From the NCBI GenBank assembly GCA_003164075.1, contig PLRZ01000218.1, positions 11,144 to 40,096 of the forward strand: a stretch of 28,953 nt of DNA, read 5' to 3'. Position numbers and translations under genes: made by a program. Below the pieces are notes generated by a model. It was not told the origin of the DNA. It saw nothing but the letters and a program-made list of their open reading frames with translations, and ran no database searches. How positions within the stretch are numbered: position 1 is the first letter of the stretch; each line of letters opens with the position of its first letter. Shown here in pieces: positions 16,826 through 25,430 of this stretch. Source of the DNA: Bryobacterales bacterium. GTDB taxonomy: Bacteria; Acidobacteriota; Terriglobia; Bryobacterales; Bryobacteraceae.

Positions 16826-17269
16826 CCAGCCTCAGAACTCCTGATGTCGTGGAATTTGCAGTGAGCCCGCAGGTGGGGCAGGCGAGCACCGCCTGCCCCG
16901 CCTGCGAAACTCTCGCCATCGAAAGGAATGGCTCAGCCTGAGCCTCTTCTCCCCGGTGAGAGTCAACCGGTACAGGTTGAGGTTTCCCAAGGCGTCGTCG
17001 TGCGGGTCGAGTTCCAAAACAGCGCGTTTCGGTTGCGCCGGACGATATCCCACCTGCGAGATGCCGATGACCGGCTGCCGCCGCCATTGCGGATCGATCG
17101 AAGGCCGGATCTCCAGGTCCATTCCGTTATCGCCCCCCCCCGGCTAAAAGGCGAATCCGGGCGCTTCGAAATATTCCCTGTCGTTCAGGGTGATCGCACC
17201 CGGCGCCCCGGCCGCCATGCACGTTATGGCAAACGATAGGATGCAGGCGGTTCTGGATAGCTTGGGCAC
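16745..17269 (-). pseudogene. GH9-like glycosidase remnant with internal deletion
   Basis: GTG 17269 follows AAAGGAGG and opens MPKLSRTACILSFAITCMAA, then AITLNDREYFEAPGFAF and a TAG at 17144-17146. The intact GH9 gene at 18539 has IKLTEKEYFEGPGFVF at the same place. In the same frame, directly after the TAG, the text resumes with EIRPSIDPQWRRQPVIGISQ and VGYRPAQPKRAVLELDP. This matches a point about 190 residues further on in the intact protein. An in-frame deletion with an amber codon at the junction, next to nine consecutive C bases at 17133-17141, explains this. Further down, after a palindromic insertion and a frame change, FLNYRYAIFDFTDVT matches FYYKYGVFDFSEV. Homology ends at about 16745. 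The catalytic domain is absent. Confidence 0.72.
16869..16905. repeat. Small palindrome inside the GH9 pseudogene
   Basis: Two 16-nt arms, 16869-16884 and 16890-16905, are inverted repeats with one mismatch around a 5-nt loop (AGCAC). The inner ten bases, GGGGCAGGCG / CGCCTGCCCC, pair perfectly. It lies in about 90 bp that interrupt the homology to the intact GH9 protein, so it was probably inserted there. It looks like a REP-type element. Confidence 0.7.
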
Positions 17270-17330
17270 ATGCCCTCCTTTCAAGGTCGAACTGCAATCG
17301 CGGCGGCCCGGCGGACACGATTTCCGTCTA

Positions 17331-17374
17331 TATGATATGGCAGTGATATGAATCCGATTCACTCCAGCCGTCAA
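17331..17374 (-). promoter_or_regulatory. Promoter with shared 12-mer, for the GH9 pseudogene
   Basis: Minus strand: TTGACG (17369-17374), 17 bp, TCATAT (17346-17351), 3 bp, TGCCATATCATA (17331-17342). The GTG start of the pseudogene follows about 60 bp downstream. It is divergent from the promoter near 17471. Confidence 0.6.
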
Positions 17375-17470
17375 TCGGGCCCGCGCGTTTTCCGGCTCCC
17401 GCCTGACGCAGCGCTCCGCGCATTCCATCCATCGCTACGGTATAACAGGCCTGGAATACCGATTTCTCTC

Positions 17471-17523
17471 TTGACAATTTGCCGCCACCGACCCTAGTAT
17501 GGTAGCCGAAATGATATGTCAGA
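17471..17523 (+). promoter_or_regulatory. Promoter and variant 12-mer, for the GH2 pseudogene
   Basis: TTGACA (17471-17476), 18 bp, TAGTAT (17495-17500), then TGATATGTCAGA at 17512-17523. The 12-mer lies 11 bp from the -10 and not 3-5 bp, so this is the loosest member of the promoter set. Confidence 0.45.
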
Positions 17524-17599
17524 CCCGAAATCGGGGTGCGATCGGGGCTTCTCGATAGCGCGGCTTCGCGGCAGGATCGGCAGGGTCGAGGTGCGGAGA

Positions 17600-18317
17600 A
17601 TGAATCGAATACCGGAGATTCTGGTCTGGCTGCTTTTCGCAGGGGCTGCGGGGGCCCAGACATCGGAAGGGCCGCAGCCGACGGTGGTGGATCCTCAACG
17701 AGTACGGGTGGTTTTGGCTAAACCGCGACGGCAGCCCGACCGAACTGACGAAGAAGCTCTATCCGCGCCTGCTGGGGGCGAACGCGACGGCCGAGGACCG
17801 GCTCGCGCTGAACGCATACCTGCTGGCAGGCCTCACCGAGTACTGGCGTGCGTACCGCTGGTATTCGGGCGTGCTGTATTTCGTCTACCTGACCAGCAGC
17901 GGCCCACGGGGCTTCACGTCGGACAATTTCCGCGACGTCGTGAATCTGGAACTCGACCCGCACTTCCGCGACTATATGAGCAACGCGTTCGCGCCGCTCG
18001 GCGTATACCTGAGCTTTTGGCAGCCAACCTTAAAGGGTGGCGAAACGCAAAAGCTCACGGTGATGATGGTGAATGACGACCCGCAGCCGACGGAAGGAAC
18101 GCTCTCAGTGGTGTTGGAAGGTGCGGACGGGTTGCAAGCGGCATCGAAGTCCGTGCACTTCTCGGTGGGTGCGCTCGGCCAGGAGACGTGCTCTCTGGCT
18201 TTCCCGGTTCCGCGGGTGAAAGGAGATTTCCTGCTGCAAGCGGTGGCGGAGAAACAGTCAAAGAATGGCACGCCGGAAAAGGTCATGAGCCGGCGCCGCG
18301 TGGCCGTCAGTTTCTGA
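17600..18317 (+). pseudogene. Glycoside hydrolase family 2 protein, middle deleted
   Basis: The ATG at 17600 gives a secretion signal (MNRIPEILVWLLFAGAAGAQ). At about 17691 the frame changes and 208 residues follow that look like the C-terminal part of a large GH2-type glycosidase: NEYGWFWLNRDGSPTELTKK, FTSDNFRDVVNLELDPHFRD and LGVYLSFWQPTLKGGETQKL, ending in an Ig-like beta domain. NEYGW..LNRDG..T is, from memory, the end of the TIM barrel in a Bryobacterales GH2 group. Some 500-700 residues between signal and C-terminus, including the catalytic acids, are missing. The 3' part has good codon structure and no stop, so the deletion may be recent. The promoter at 17471 remains. The 18318-18538 stretch after it holds no gene I can see. 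Confidence 0.7.
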
Positions 18318-18538
18318 CGCGGCAGATCACGGGGGCTGGATGATGCTACAGAGTTGGAAGCGCGGGCCGGAAGGGCCGCTGAAACCTTTTTGACAGTCCT
18401 CGTGGGTGCGAAATGTTCGGACTTCGACACACGCGAAGAGTAGTGCTTAGCGGGCGATTTTCCTCCTGGTCGCCTGCTGCACCCGGGAGGAGGCGCGACA
18501 TTTCGGTAGAAGAACTTATGTAGCTGGAGATGAAATCT

Positions 18539-21106
18539 ATGCGACGACGAATTTTTCTTCAATCAGTATCCGGGGCCGCACTGGCTGCGCCGGCTGTGGC
18601 TGCTCAGCAGGACGGCCAAAGCGCCGGCTCGCCTTCTCAGCCGGGGGGGGCAGGGACTATCAAACTCACCGAGAAAGAGTACTTCGAGGGACCAGGATTC
18701 GTTTTCCTTGTTTTCCATAATCATAATCAGATGCAGGGCGGGATCCAGATTATACAAAAGGGCGAACGATTGCTCGACAGCGGAAGCCTGCTACTTACAC
18801 TCAAGAGCGGCGCTGCTCGCCGTGGCTCATCCGGTACCGTACTGCGCCGGGTAGTAGATCGGGAACGATCCACGGCGACGGTCTTCGGCGAAGTGAGCGG
18901 ACTGAATCTGGGCTACCAGATCATATGCCGTACCGATGGCCGGCGCATGTTTGTCACGCTGAAGTTCGATCAGGCGCTCGACTGGAGCAAGATCCAGGAA
19001 GCCGGCTTCCATATGTATCTTTACACGCCGGCATACTTCGAGAAGTCTTTTCAAGGCGATTCGATAACGGGCGTCTTTCCCCGCCAATTTACCGGCGAAC
19101 CGGTTCTTGCGCGCTCGCGGAATATCTTACGGATCGCCGAAGAAGATCCCATGGTGAGCATGACCTTCGAACGGCCCGACGGCGAACTGCGGCTCGAAGA
19201 CGGACGTCGCGAACGTACAGCATGGTTTTCGGTGGTGGCGCCCATCGAGCCTGGATCGACCGCGACCGAAGTCGAGGTCGCCATCACGCCGTCTATCGAC
19301 CCGCAGTGGCGGGGGGCGCCCATGATCGGCGTATCGCAAGTGGGTTACCATCCCCGCCAGCCGAAGCGGGCTGTGGTCGAGTTAGACCCGCGCGAGGATT
19401 TTGGGGAAAAGATGAGCCTCTTCAAGATGTCGCCCCATGGCAATAAGGAGCTGATCAAGGCTGCGAACCCCAAACCCTGGGGAGGATTTTTCTACTATAA
19501 ATACGGCGTCTTCGACTTTAGTGAAGTAGTGGACCCGGGCGTGTACGTGCTGGAGTTTCGGGGCCTGACAGCGGGGCCTGTCCGTATCGACCGGCGGGTT
19601 TACGACCAGGCCTGGCGGCCGACCCTGGAGGTATTTCTGCCGGTTCAGATGTGCCACGTATCGGTGCGCGAGGGCAATCGCACATGGCACGGCGCCTGCC
19701 ACTTGGACGATGCGTCGCAGGCGCCCGAAAACACGATGGGCCTCGATGGCTATCAGCAAGGCAAGCACGAGACGCGATTTGCCGATTACGAGCACATACC
19801 AGGTCTGAACTGGGGCGGATGGCATGACGCCGGAGACCATGATCTGCCGGCCGGCAGCATGGCCGGTACAACCTTGGCCTTAGCATTGGCCCAGGAGGAG
19901 TTTCACCCGGGTTTGGACCTCACAACGGTTCGCCGTGCCGACCGCGAAGTGCTGCTGCACGTTCCGGATGGCGAAGAGGACCTTCTCCAGCAGATTGAGT
20001 GCGGCGTGGAAGGTTTGCTGGCTTCCTACCGCGCGGCGGGGCACATTTTTGCCGGGATTATCGAAAGCACGCGCGATCAATACGACCACACGGGCGATCC
20101 GGTGAACATCACGGATAACCTCGTATACGACAGCAGCCTAAAGCCCGATCAGGTAGCAGTTGGACGTTCCGGCAAGCGCGACGATCGATGGGCGTTCACC
20201 AACCGGAACACGGGACTGCAATATCGGGTGGCTCAGACCCTTGCCGCGGCGAGCCGGGTGCTGCGCGCGAAGAAACCCGCTCTCAGTGAAGAGTGTCTGG
20301 CCGCGGCGGCCAAACTCTGGGAGTACGAGCAGACGAACGCGCCTGTCTATGCCCCGGGCTCCTATGCGCCGGGACGCGGCGGGAGCTTCCCGGCGGACGA
20401 GATCTCAACCACGGCGGAGCTATGGCTCACTACGGATGATGCGCGTTACCAGCAGCGCCTCTATGCTCTGCTGCCGCAGGTCGCCTCCGCATCGCCCGAG
20501 CAGTTTGGGAGCGGGCCGGGCTGGGTCCTGGCACGGTTGCTGTCCAAGGCTCCGGATGCGGAATTCCACAATCTGGTTCTAGAACAGGCTAAGAAGTGGA
20601 AGGCCGCCACGGAGGCCATGGAGGCCACTAATCCGTATGGGATTCGCTTCCCATCCAGGCTCTTGAGGTCCGACTGGAAACTCGACTCGCCCGCGCAGGC
20701 AAGAGGCGACACGGGAAAGATCTCTGCATGGGATTTGCAGACCGCTGGCATGCACCATTACTTCTATCACAAGCATCTGCCGGACATCTTTGATGCGAAC
20801 AGCTTGTTCTCGGCGGTGAACTTCGTACTGGGCTGCCATCCGGCCACCAATACCAGTTGCGTCTCCGGGGTGGGGACGAACTCACAGTTGATAGCCTATG
20901 GCTTCAATCGGGACGCTTGGACATACATTCCGGGTGGAGTGATCTCAGGCATTTCCTTGGTGAAACCCGATTTTATGGAACTTAAGAACTTTCCGTATGC
21001 CTGGTATCAGACAGAGTATGTCAATCGCGGCGCCGCCAGTTACATCTTTGTTGTGCTCGCGACACAGTGGATACTCGAGCATCAGCCCCCGGTGGCGCAC
21101 GCCTGA
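18539..21106 (+). CDS. Exported GH9-like glycoside hydrolase
   Basis: The ATG at 18539 lies nine bases after GGAG and begins a Tat-like signal (MRRRIFLQSVSGAALAAPAV). The ATG at 18530 is too close to that site. The product has 855 residues. A beta-rich N-terminal region of about 250 residues is followed by the Ig-like domain of GH9 enzymes (MIGVSQVGYHPRQPKRAVVE). The (alpha/alpha)6 catalytic barrel carries WHDAGDHD with Asp430 and Asp433 as base/nucleophile-activating residues. Late motifs are NFVLGCHPATNTSCVSGVG and WYQTEYVNRGAAS, with Glu826 as probable general acid. Known GH9 members are inverting endo- or exo-glucanases and related enzymes; the substrate here is not certain. A decayed relative lies at 16745-17269, evidence of a former pair. 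Confidence 0.82.
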   Translation: MRRRIFLQSVSGAALAAPAVAAQQDGQSAGSPSQPGGAGTIKLTEKEYFEGPGFVFLVFHNHNQMQGGIQIIQKGERLLDSGSLLLTLKSGAARRGSSGTVLRRVVDRERSTATVFGEVSGLNLGYQIICRTDGRRMFVTLKFDQALDWSKIQEAGFHMYLYTPAYFEKSFQGDSITGVFPRQFTGEPVLARSRNILRIAEEDPMVSMTFERPDGELRLEDGRRERTAWFSVVAPIEPGSTATEVEVAITPSIDPQWRGAPMIGVSQVGYHPRQPKRAVVELDPREDFGEKMSLFKMSPHGNKELIKAANPKPWGGFFYYKYGVFDFSEVVDPGVYVLEFRGLTAGPVRIDRRVYDQAWRPTLEVFLPVQMCHVSVREGNRTWHGACHLDDASQAPENTMGLDGYQQGKHETRFADYEHIPGLNWGGWHDAGDHDLPAGSMAGTTLALALAQEEFHPGLDLTTVRRADREVLLHVPDGEEDLLQQIECGVEGLLASYRAAGHIFAGIIESTRDQYDHTGDPVNITDNLVYDSSLKPDQVAVGRSGKRDDRWAFTNRNTGLQYRVAQTLAAASRVLRAKKPALSEECLAAAAKLWEYEQTNAPVYAPGSYAPGRGGSFPADEISTTAELWLTTDDARYQQRLYALLPQVASASPEQFGSGPGWVLARLLSKAPDAEFHNLVLEQAKKWKAATEAMEATNPYGIRFPSRLLRSDWKLDSPAQARGDTGKISAWDLQTAGMHHYFYHKHLPDIFDANSLFSAVNFVLGCHPATNTSCVSGVGTNSQLIAYGFNRDAWTYIPGGVISGISLVKPDFMELKNFPYAWYQTEYVNRGAASYIFVVLATQWILEHQPPVAHA

Positions 21107-21593
21107 AATCTGGCGTCGTGCCTTGCCGAATCCCTCAGCCCACGACGGCGGCCCCGTATGGTCCGAGGACTGAATTCCCGGGAGAGACGGTGTCCCGCTT
21201 TGATTGCGGCGTTCGCGTAGACGATCGGCGCGTACTGTGGCGCATTAAAAACCGCTTTTCCGGAACCGTCGCAACATTCGTGGTACTCGCGCGCCATGCA
21301 GTATTCGAGTCCGGCCGCAACGCGGTGCGGGCCACCAGCGGATCGAGGCTTGCAGCCCGCTGTAAGCCTGTTGTGACCCGCCGCGCTCTGCGGCGCTTCG
21401 CCCGGTGGCGCTCCAGATAATGCGCAGCCGCGCGAAATTTGATACCGACTAATACTGTTGTACTTTTCACCTTCCGAAATCCGCACCAATTCAGGTATAC
21501 TTAATCGATTGATATGATAGTTTCGATGAAACCGGCTGCCCAGTTCTTCGCCTCTCCCGAGGCTTCGGCAGCAGGTCTGTTTGGAGCAGAATC
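21107..21593. other. Intergenic stretch without a recognisable gene
   Basis: Several open frames exist on both strands but none has a convincing start, ribosome binding site or family motif. A near-perfect hairpin lies at 21346-21369 (AGGCTT...AAGCCT), followed by further GC-rich short palindromes to about 21420, resembling dispersed repeats. The GntR promoter region occupies the last 100 bases. Confidence 0.5.
21510..21521 (+). promoter_or_regulatory. Possible copy of the shared 12-mer upstream of the GntR gene
   Basis: TGATATGATAGT is a weak match to TGNNATATCAGA. A TATACT at 21496-21501 could be the -10, but no good -35 is seen 17-18 bp upstream. The GntR start is 72 bp downstream, which would fit autoregulation. 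Confidence 0.3.
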
Positions 21594-22349
21594 ATGTCGG
21601 AACGGTTGATTTTGGGGCGCCGATCCCAGGCGATGGAGAGCTTGTCGGAACGAGCCTACGAGTCGATCCGCGATAACATCCTGCGTGGCCGTTATGCCCT
21701 TGGCGCCCCGTTGTCGAGGAGACAACTGGCGAAGGAACTCCGTATGAGCTTCCTGCCTGTATCAGAGGCGGTTCAGCGCCTCGAGATAGATGGCCTGCTC
21801 GAGAGCAAGCCGCGCGTGGGTACCCGGGTTCGGATACCGACGCGGCAGGACGTTCTCGAGCGGTATGCGCTACGGGAGGCTCTGGAAACACAGGCCGCGC
21901 GGTTGTGCGCCGAACATGCGGACGAGAACGGCCGCCGGGACCTTCTGAAAATGGGGTTTCACCTGGACCAGTTGTATGGGTCCGGGACGGACGGTGACGA
22001 GGAGTTCCTTTATTCCGTCCACACTTACCACATGCGTTTCCACCTGCGTATCGCCGAACTTGCCGGCAATTCGCTCCTACGAGGAGCGATCGAACGCGAA
22101 CAGGTATTGGTTTTCAACTGGCTCTTCGATACGGCCGCGCGGCAGCGGAGCCTTCCACCGCGGTTTCACAGCGAACTTGCGGCGGCAGTGACCGGGACGG
22201 TGGAGGGCGCGGACCGCACGATGCGCGCGCATATCCGACATGGCATGGAGCGGGTTATGGGGATTATGGACCCGTCCACCACCGAAAATGGATGGAGGAT
22301 GCCCCGGAAAATCCGCGGGCGCGGAGTGAAGGTAGAACAGCCGCTATAA
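21594..22349 (+). CDS. GntR-family transcriptional regulator with FCD domain
   Basis: This 251-residue regulator starts at ATG 21594 after GGAGC. Residues about 16-85 form the GntR winged helix-turn-helix (AYESIRDNILRGRYALGAPL, QLAKELRMSFLPVSEAVQRL, GLLESKPRVGTRVRIPT). Residues about 92-235 form an all-helical FCD domain (YALREALETQAARL, FHLRIAELAGNSLL, MRAHIRHGMERV). The His residues in these helices may bind metal or an acid ligand. FCD-type GntR proteins usually repress catabolic genes and release DNA on binding a sugar acid or related metabolite. It is the only transcription factor in the window, so it is the obvious candidate for the shared promoter 12-mer. No direct evidence links them. 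The protein appears intact. Confidence 0.88.
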   Translation: MSERLILGRRSQAMESLSERAYESIRDNILRGRYALGAPLSRRQLAKELRMSFLPVSEAVQRLEIDGLLESKPRVGTRVRIPTRQDVLERYALREALETQAARLCAEHADENGRRDLLKMGFHLDQLYGSGTDGDEEFLYSVHTYHMRFHLRIAELAGNSLLRGAIEREQVLVFNWLFDTAARQRSLPPRFHSELAAAVTGTVEGADRTMRAHIRHGMERVMGIMDPSTTENGWRMPRKIRGRGVKVEQPL

Positions 22350-22936
22350 CCGTTCGACCCGCGGTCCTGCCGTCTTGATCCAAGCGGATGGCGACGCTCT
22401 TGGATCCGTTGCAGCTTACTCCCCGACAAGGCGCGATTCCGGCGTGTCGGCGGAGTTCAGTTTCGGCGCCACGTGAGCGCCGTTCTCGCCGATCCGCTGC
22501 CCGCCACGGAGCACGCATTCTGCTGTTATATCACAGCGATTCTCGCTGTGCCCATCGGTGGAGAGCCCGGACCGTGTCATTGCCCGGTCCGGTCCGGAGG
22601 CAAACTCAGCCTCGCGGTTTCTGCTTCCAGGGACGGGCGTCCGGGCTATTGGCCCGTCCCTGATGGCGCGCGCGTCGTCTCTGATCCTTAGCCACAAGCG
22701 GGCCGGCATTGGCTATTTACGTGTGCTGCTGCCAGGCCCATGGTTGTTGACCGCCGTTGCTATTGCCAATGCCTTGGGCATAGGGACTTCCGCTTCTTCT
22801 TTCGTGGACATCCTCGCCGCCGTCATTCCTCGGGTTCGAGAGCCGCCCCGCGCGAATCGAACCACAGGAGCATCCTCCATGCCGGAGTCAAACCGTTCTG
22901 TGCCGCTGAACAGCGGCAAAAGACGTGAAACGGGCC
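22350..22936. other. Non-coding stretch with two hairpins
   Basis: No gene is recognisable here. A perfect 8-bp stem with a 3-nt loop (CACAGCGA/TCGCTGTG) lies at 22532-22550. A perfect 11-bp stem with a 13-nt loop (CAGGGACGGGC/GCCCGTCCCTG) lies at 22628-22662. Neither is followed by a T tract, so they are not typical intrinsic terminators, although they follow the GntR gene. Confidence 0.45.
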
Positions 22937-22980
22937 TTGACACCGTACCGGAATCCGATTAAACTTGCTGCAATATCAGA
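22937..22980 (+). promoter_or_regulatory. Promoter with shared 12-mer, for the beta-helix operon
   Basis: TTGACA (22937-22942), 17 bp, TAAACT (22960-22965), 3 bp, TGCAATATCAGA (22969-22980). The next gene starts at 23241, implying a leader of about 270 nt in which I recognise no riboswitch or gene. This copy has no divergent partner that I could find. Confidence 0.65.
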
Positions 22981-23240
22981 TCACGTGCTCTCCAATGATT
23001 TGGCCGCCCGAATGGGGCAGATTGGTTTGGGACATGTTGTGGGCGACGAGTGCGCGTGCCCTGGAACGGCCGTGGAGTGTACAGAAGCGACAGTGAGAGC
23101 GGGAAATTGGCTGGCGCTTGCGAGATTGCCGCGTAGATTAGGCCGTATATATTCTCGAGGAAGGTCGCTGGTTCCCAGCAACTCACTTTGCGGTTGACAT
23201 GGTAATAGAGGAAACCCAGCGCCGAAATGAGAGCCATAAT

Positions 23241-25418
23241 ATGGACCGTCGATCGTTCTTAACTGGCAGCTTGGCCGCAGCTACTGCTACTGCTAAGTTG
23301 GCTTGGCCTGACTCCGGTGCTCGGGCCACCGAGTACTATGTCGCCCCCACCGGCCGTGACGAGAATCCGGGAACTAAAATCAAGCCGTTTGCCACGATCC
23401 AGCGTGCACGAGACGAAACGCGCAAGGTCGTCGCGAAGGGGCTAAAAGCAAACGTCAATGTCTGGATTCGCGGCGGCACCTATACGCTGCCAGATGTGAT
23501 CGTCTTCGGGCCCGAAGATTCCGGCACTGACCAGTACTCTATAACTTACCAGGCGGTTCCTGGTGAGGAGCCCGTCATCAGCTCCGGCGTTGAAATTGTT
23601 AATTGGAGGAAGCCCGAGACCATGCTCGGCGATCTGCCGGTGCCAGCCGAAGGAAACGTGTGGGTGGCTGATGTCCCGGAATCGCTGGGCCGTTTCCGGA
23701 CGTTGTATGACGAGAAAGGACATTTGGAACGGGCCCGCGCCAACGGCTTCGTTCCAGGTGACCCTCCTGCCAGTGCCGATGGGACCGATCGCATGAGTCG
23801 ATTGCGCGATCTCTATTTCCCACCTGGCGCGCTACGCAACTGGAGCAACCTGGATGATGTAGAGATCGTCATCCGGTATTCCTCGACCATGAACATCCTG
23901 GGACTGGAGTCTGTAGACGAAGCCGCGGGGGTGGCCCGCACCAGCCTCCCCGGCACCTATGCCCTGCGCAAGCTCCAGAGACAGCAGCGGAACCCGTCAG
24001 CCTGGGTGGAAAATGTCCTGGAAGTTCTGGATCACCCCGGCGCATGGGTGCTCAATAGCCACACTCGGAAGCTCTATCTATGGCCGCGAACCGGGGAGCC
24101 AAAAGGGATTCTGGCGCCGCGGTTGTCTGAACTGATCCGGGTCGAAGGCAAAAACGACGCCAGTGGCGCCGGCGACGTCCCGGTAAGGAACCTCGTCTTC
24201 CGGGGGCTGACGTTTGCACATGCCGACCGCGACATCTGGTCGGCCGATGACATTGGCATCCAGCACGACTGGGAGATGTTCGACAAGCCGGACGCCTTGT
24301 TGCGCCTGCGGGGCGCTGAAACCTGCAAAGTGGAAAGCTGCAAGTTTCGCGATAGCGGTGGCAATGCACTCCGGCTGGATCTCTACGCGCGCGGGAACCG
24401 CATCGAGGGTAATGAAATACGCTGCATGGGCCAGGGCGGTATCATGCTGATCGGATACGGACCCGGCGTTAAGGACGTCAACCGGCAAAACGAAATCCTC
24501 AACAATCATATCCACCATTGCGGTCTGATCTACTGGCATTCTGTCGGGATGATGATGTGGCAGAGTGGGGAGAACCACGTCGCTCATAACTATATTCATG
24601 ACATGCCGCGCCATGCAATTTCCCTCAGCGGCGTGCGCGTCCCTTATTTTGAGCAACCCTGCGACAGCCGGGAAATCTGCAAGAGTTTACGCTGGCCGGA
24701 AATTGGGGAAAAGAAAACATGGGACGAGATCATGCCGTTTCTGCACACGAAAAACAATCTCGTCGAACAGAACGAAATTGAGCGCGTGTTGCAGAGGCTG
24801 GGCGATGGTGCGGGGATCAACGTCACTGGCGCCGGCGAAGGCAACCTGATCCGCCGAAATTATGTACACGACATCTTCGCCAGTGAGTGGGTGAGCGGCT
24901 GTTTACGAACAGACGACTGGCAGCGTGGGACCACTTGGGAAGAGAACGTCATTTATCGCTCTAACGCCGGCGCCTGGGAGTACAAGGGCGCCAACAACGC
25001 GATTAATAATTACGCCATCGACCTCCTTCCAAGAGGCTACTTCCGAATATACCGGAACGGCCCGGGCGAGAAGATTGACGGAACCGTAATCGAGCGGAAC
25101 ATCTTTTACAGCTCGAATGGGGCCGCGGTATTTTACACGTTCGCGGTTGGTCCCGAGCAGGTGGCCAAATCGCGAATCGAAGGCAACCTGTATTACTGCG
25201 GAAATGTGGGGGATGATCCGGCGCCGAAGTTTCTCCAGATTCTCCGGCAACAAGGAGTTGCCAAGTCAGATGTGTATGCGGACCCCATGTTTGTGGCCTT
25301 GAATCATAGAGACTTCCGGCTGAAGCCGGAGTCACCGGCTCTCAAGATGGGAATCAAACAAATCGATCTGAAAGGCGTCGGACTTACAGAGACGTTTCAG
25401 AAACGTCTGATGGAATGA
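23241..25418 (+). CDS. Exported right-handed parallel beta-helix protein
   Basis: The ATG at 23241 begins a Tat signal (MDRRSFLTGSLAAATATAKL); the open frame extends 14 codons upstream without a better start. The mature protein, of 725 residues in total, opens with YYVAPTGRDENPGTKIKPFA, then TIQRARDETRKV. This is the DUF1565-like start of pectate-lyase-like or glycan-processing beta-helix proteins. Residues about 330-680 contain repeated short strands with Asn/Gly turns (GNALRLDLYARGNRIEGNEI, NNHIHHCGLIYWHSVGM, NLIRRNYVHDIF), as in parallel beta-helix coils. Such folds occur in polysaccharide lyases and glycosidases; the precise activity is unknown. The isochorismatase-like gene follows after 12 bp, so the two form an operon. 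Confidence 0.82.
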   Translation: MDRRSFLTGSLAAATATAKLAWPDSGARATEYYVAPTGRDENPGTKIKPFATIQRARDETRKVVAKGLKANVNVWIRGGTYTLPDVIVFGPEDSGTDQYSITYQAVPGEEPVISSGVEIVNWRKPETMLGDLPVPAEGNVWVADVPESLGRFRTLYDEKGHLERARANGFVPGDPPASADGTDRMSRLRDLYFPPGALRNWSNLDDVEIVIRYSSTMNILGLESVDEAAGVARTSLPGTYALRKLQRQQRNPSAWVENVLEVLDHPGAWVLNSHTRKLYLWPRTGEPKGILAPRLSELIRVEGKNDASGAGDVPVRNLVFRGLTFAHADRDIWSADDIGIQHDWEMFDKPDALLRLRGAETCKVESCKFRDSGGNALRLDLYARGNRIEGNEIRCMGQGGIMLIGYGPGVKDVNRQNEILNNHIHHCGLIYWHSVGMMMWQSGENHVAHNYIHDMPRHAISLSGVRVPYFEQPCDSREICKSLRWPEIGEKKTWDEIMPFLHTKNNLVEQNEIERVLQRLGDGAGINVTGAGEGNLIRRNYVHDIFASEWVSGCLRTDDWQRGTTWEENVIYRSNAGAWEYKGANNAINNYAIDLLPRGYFRIYRNGPGEKIDGTVIERNIFYSSNGAAVFYTFAVGPEQVAKSRIEGNLYYCGNVGDDPAPKFLQILRQQGVAKSDVYADPMFVALNHRDFRLKPESPALKMGIKQIDLKGVGLTETFQKRLME

Positions 25419-25430
25419 TGCGAGGGCGCT

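Noticed and set aside
18390..18418. TTGACA upstream of the GH9 gene as another member of the promoter set
   Set aside because: The -10 at the right distance is poor (ATGTTC) and no 12-mer follows.
21067..21420. Plus-strand open frame after the GH9 gene
   Set aside because: It starts inside the GH9 gene, ends in a palindrome-rich stretch and shows no recognisable domain.
22522..22534. TGTTATATCACAG as another copy of the shared 12-mer
   Set aside because: It does not fit the consensus end and has no -35 in position.
23194..23199. TTGACA close to the beta-helix gene start
   Set aside because: No -10 element lies at a workable distance, whereas the promoter at 22937-22980 is complete.
22959..23237. 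Minus-strand open frame with a hydrophobic start (MALISALGFLYYH)
   Set aside because: No ribosome binding site; it covers the leader and promoter of the beta-helix gene on the other strand and is otherwise unremarkable.
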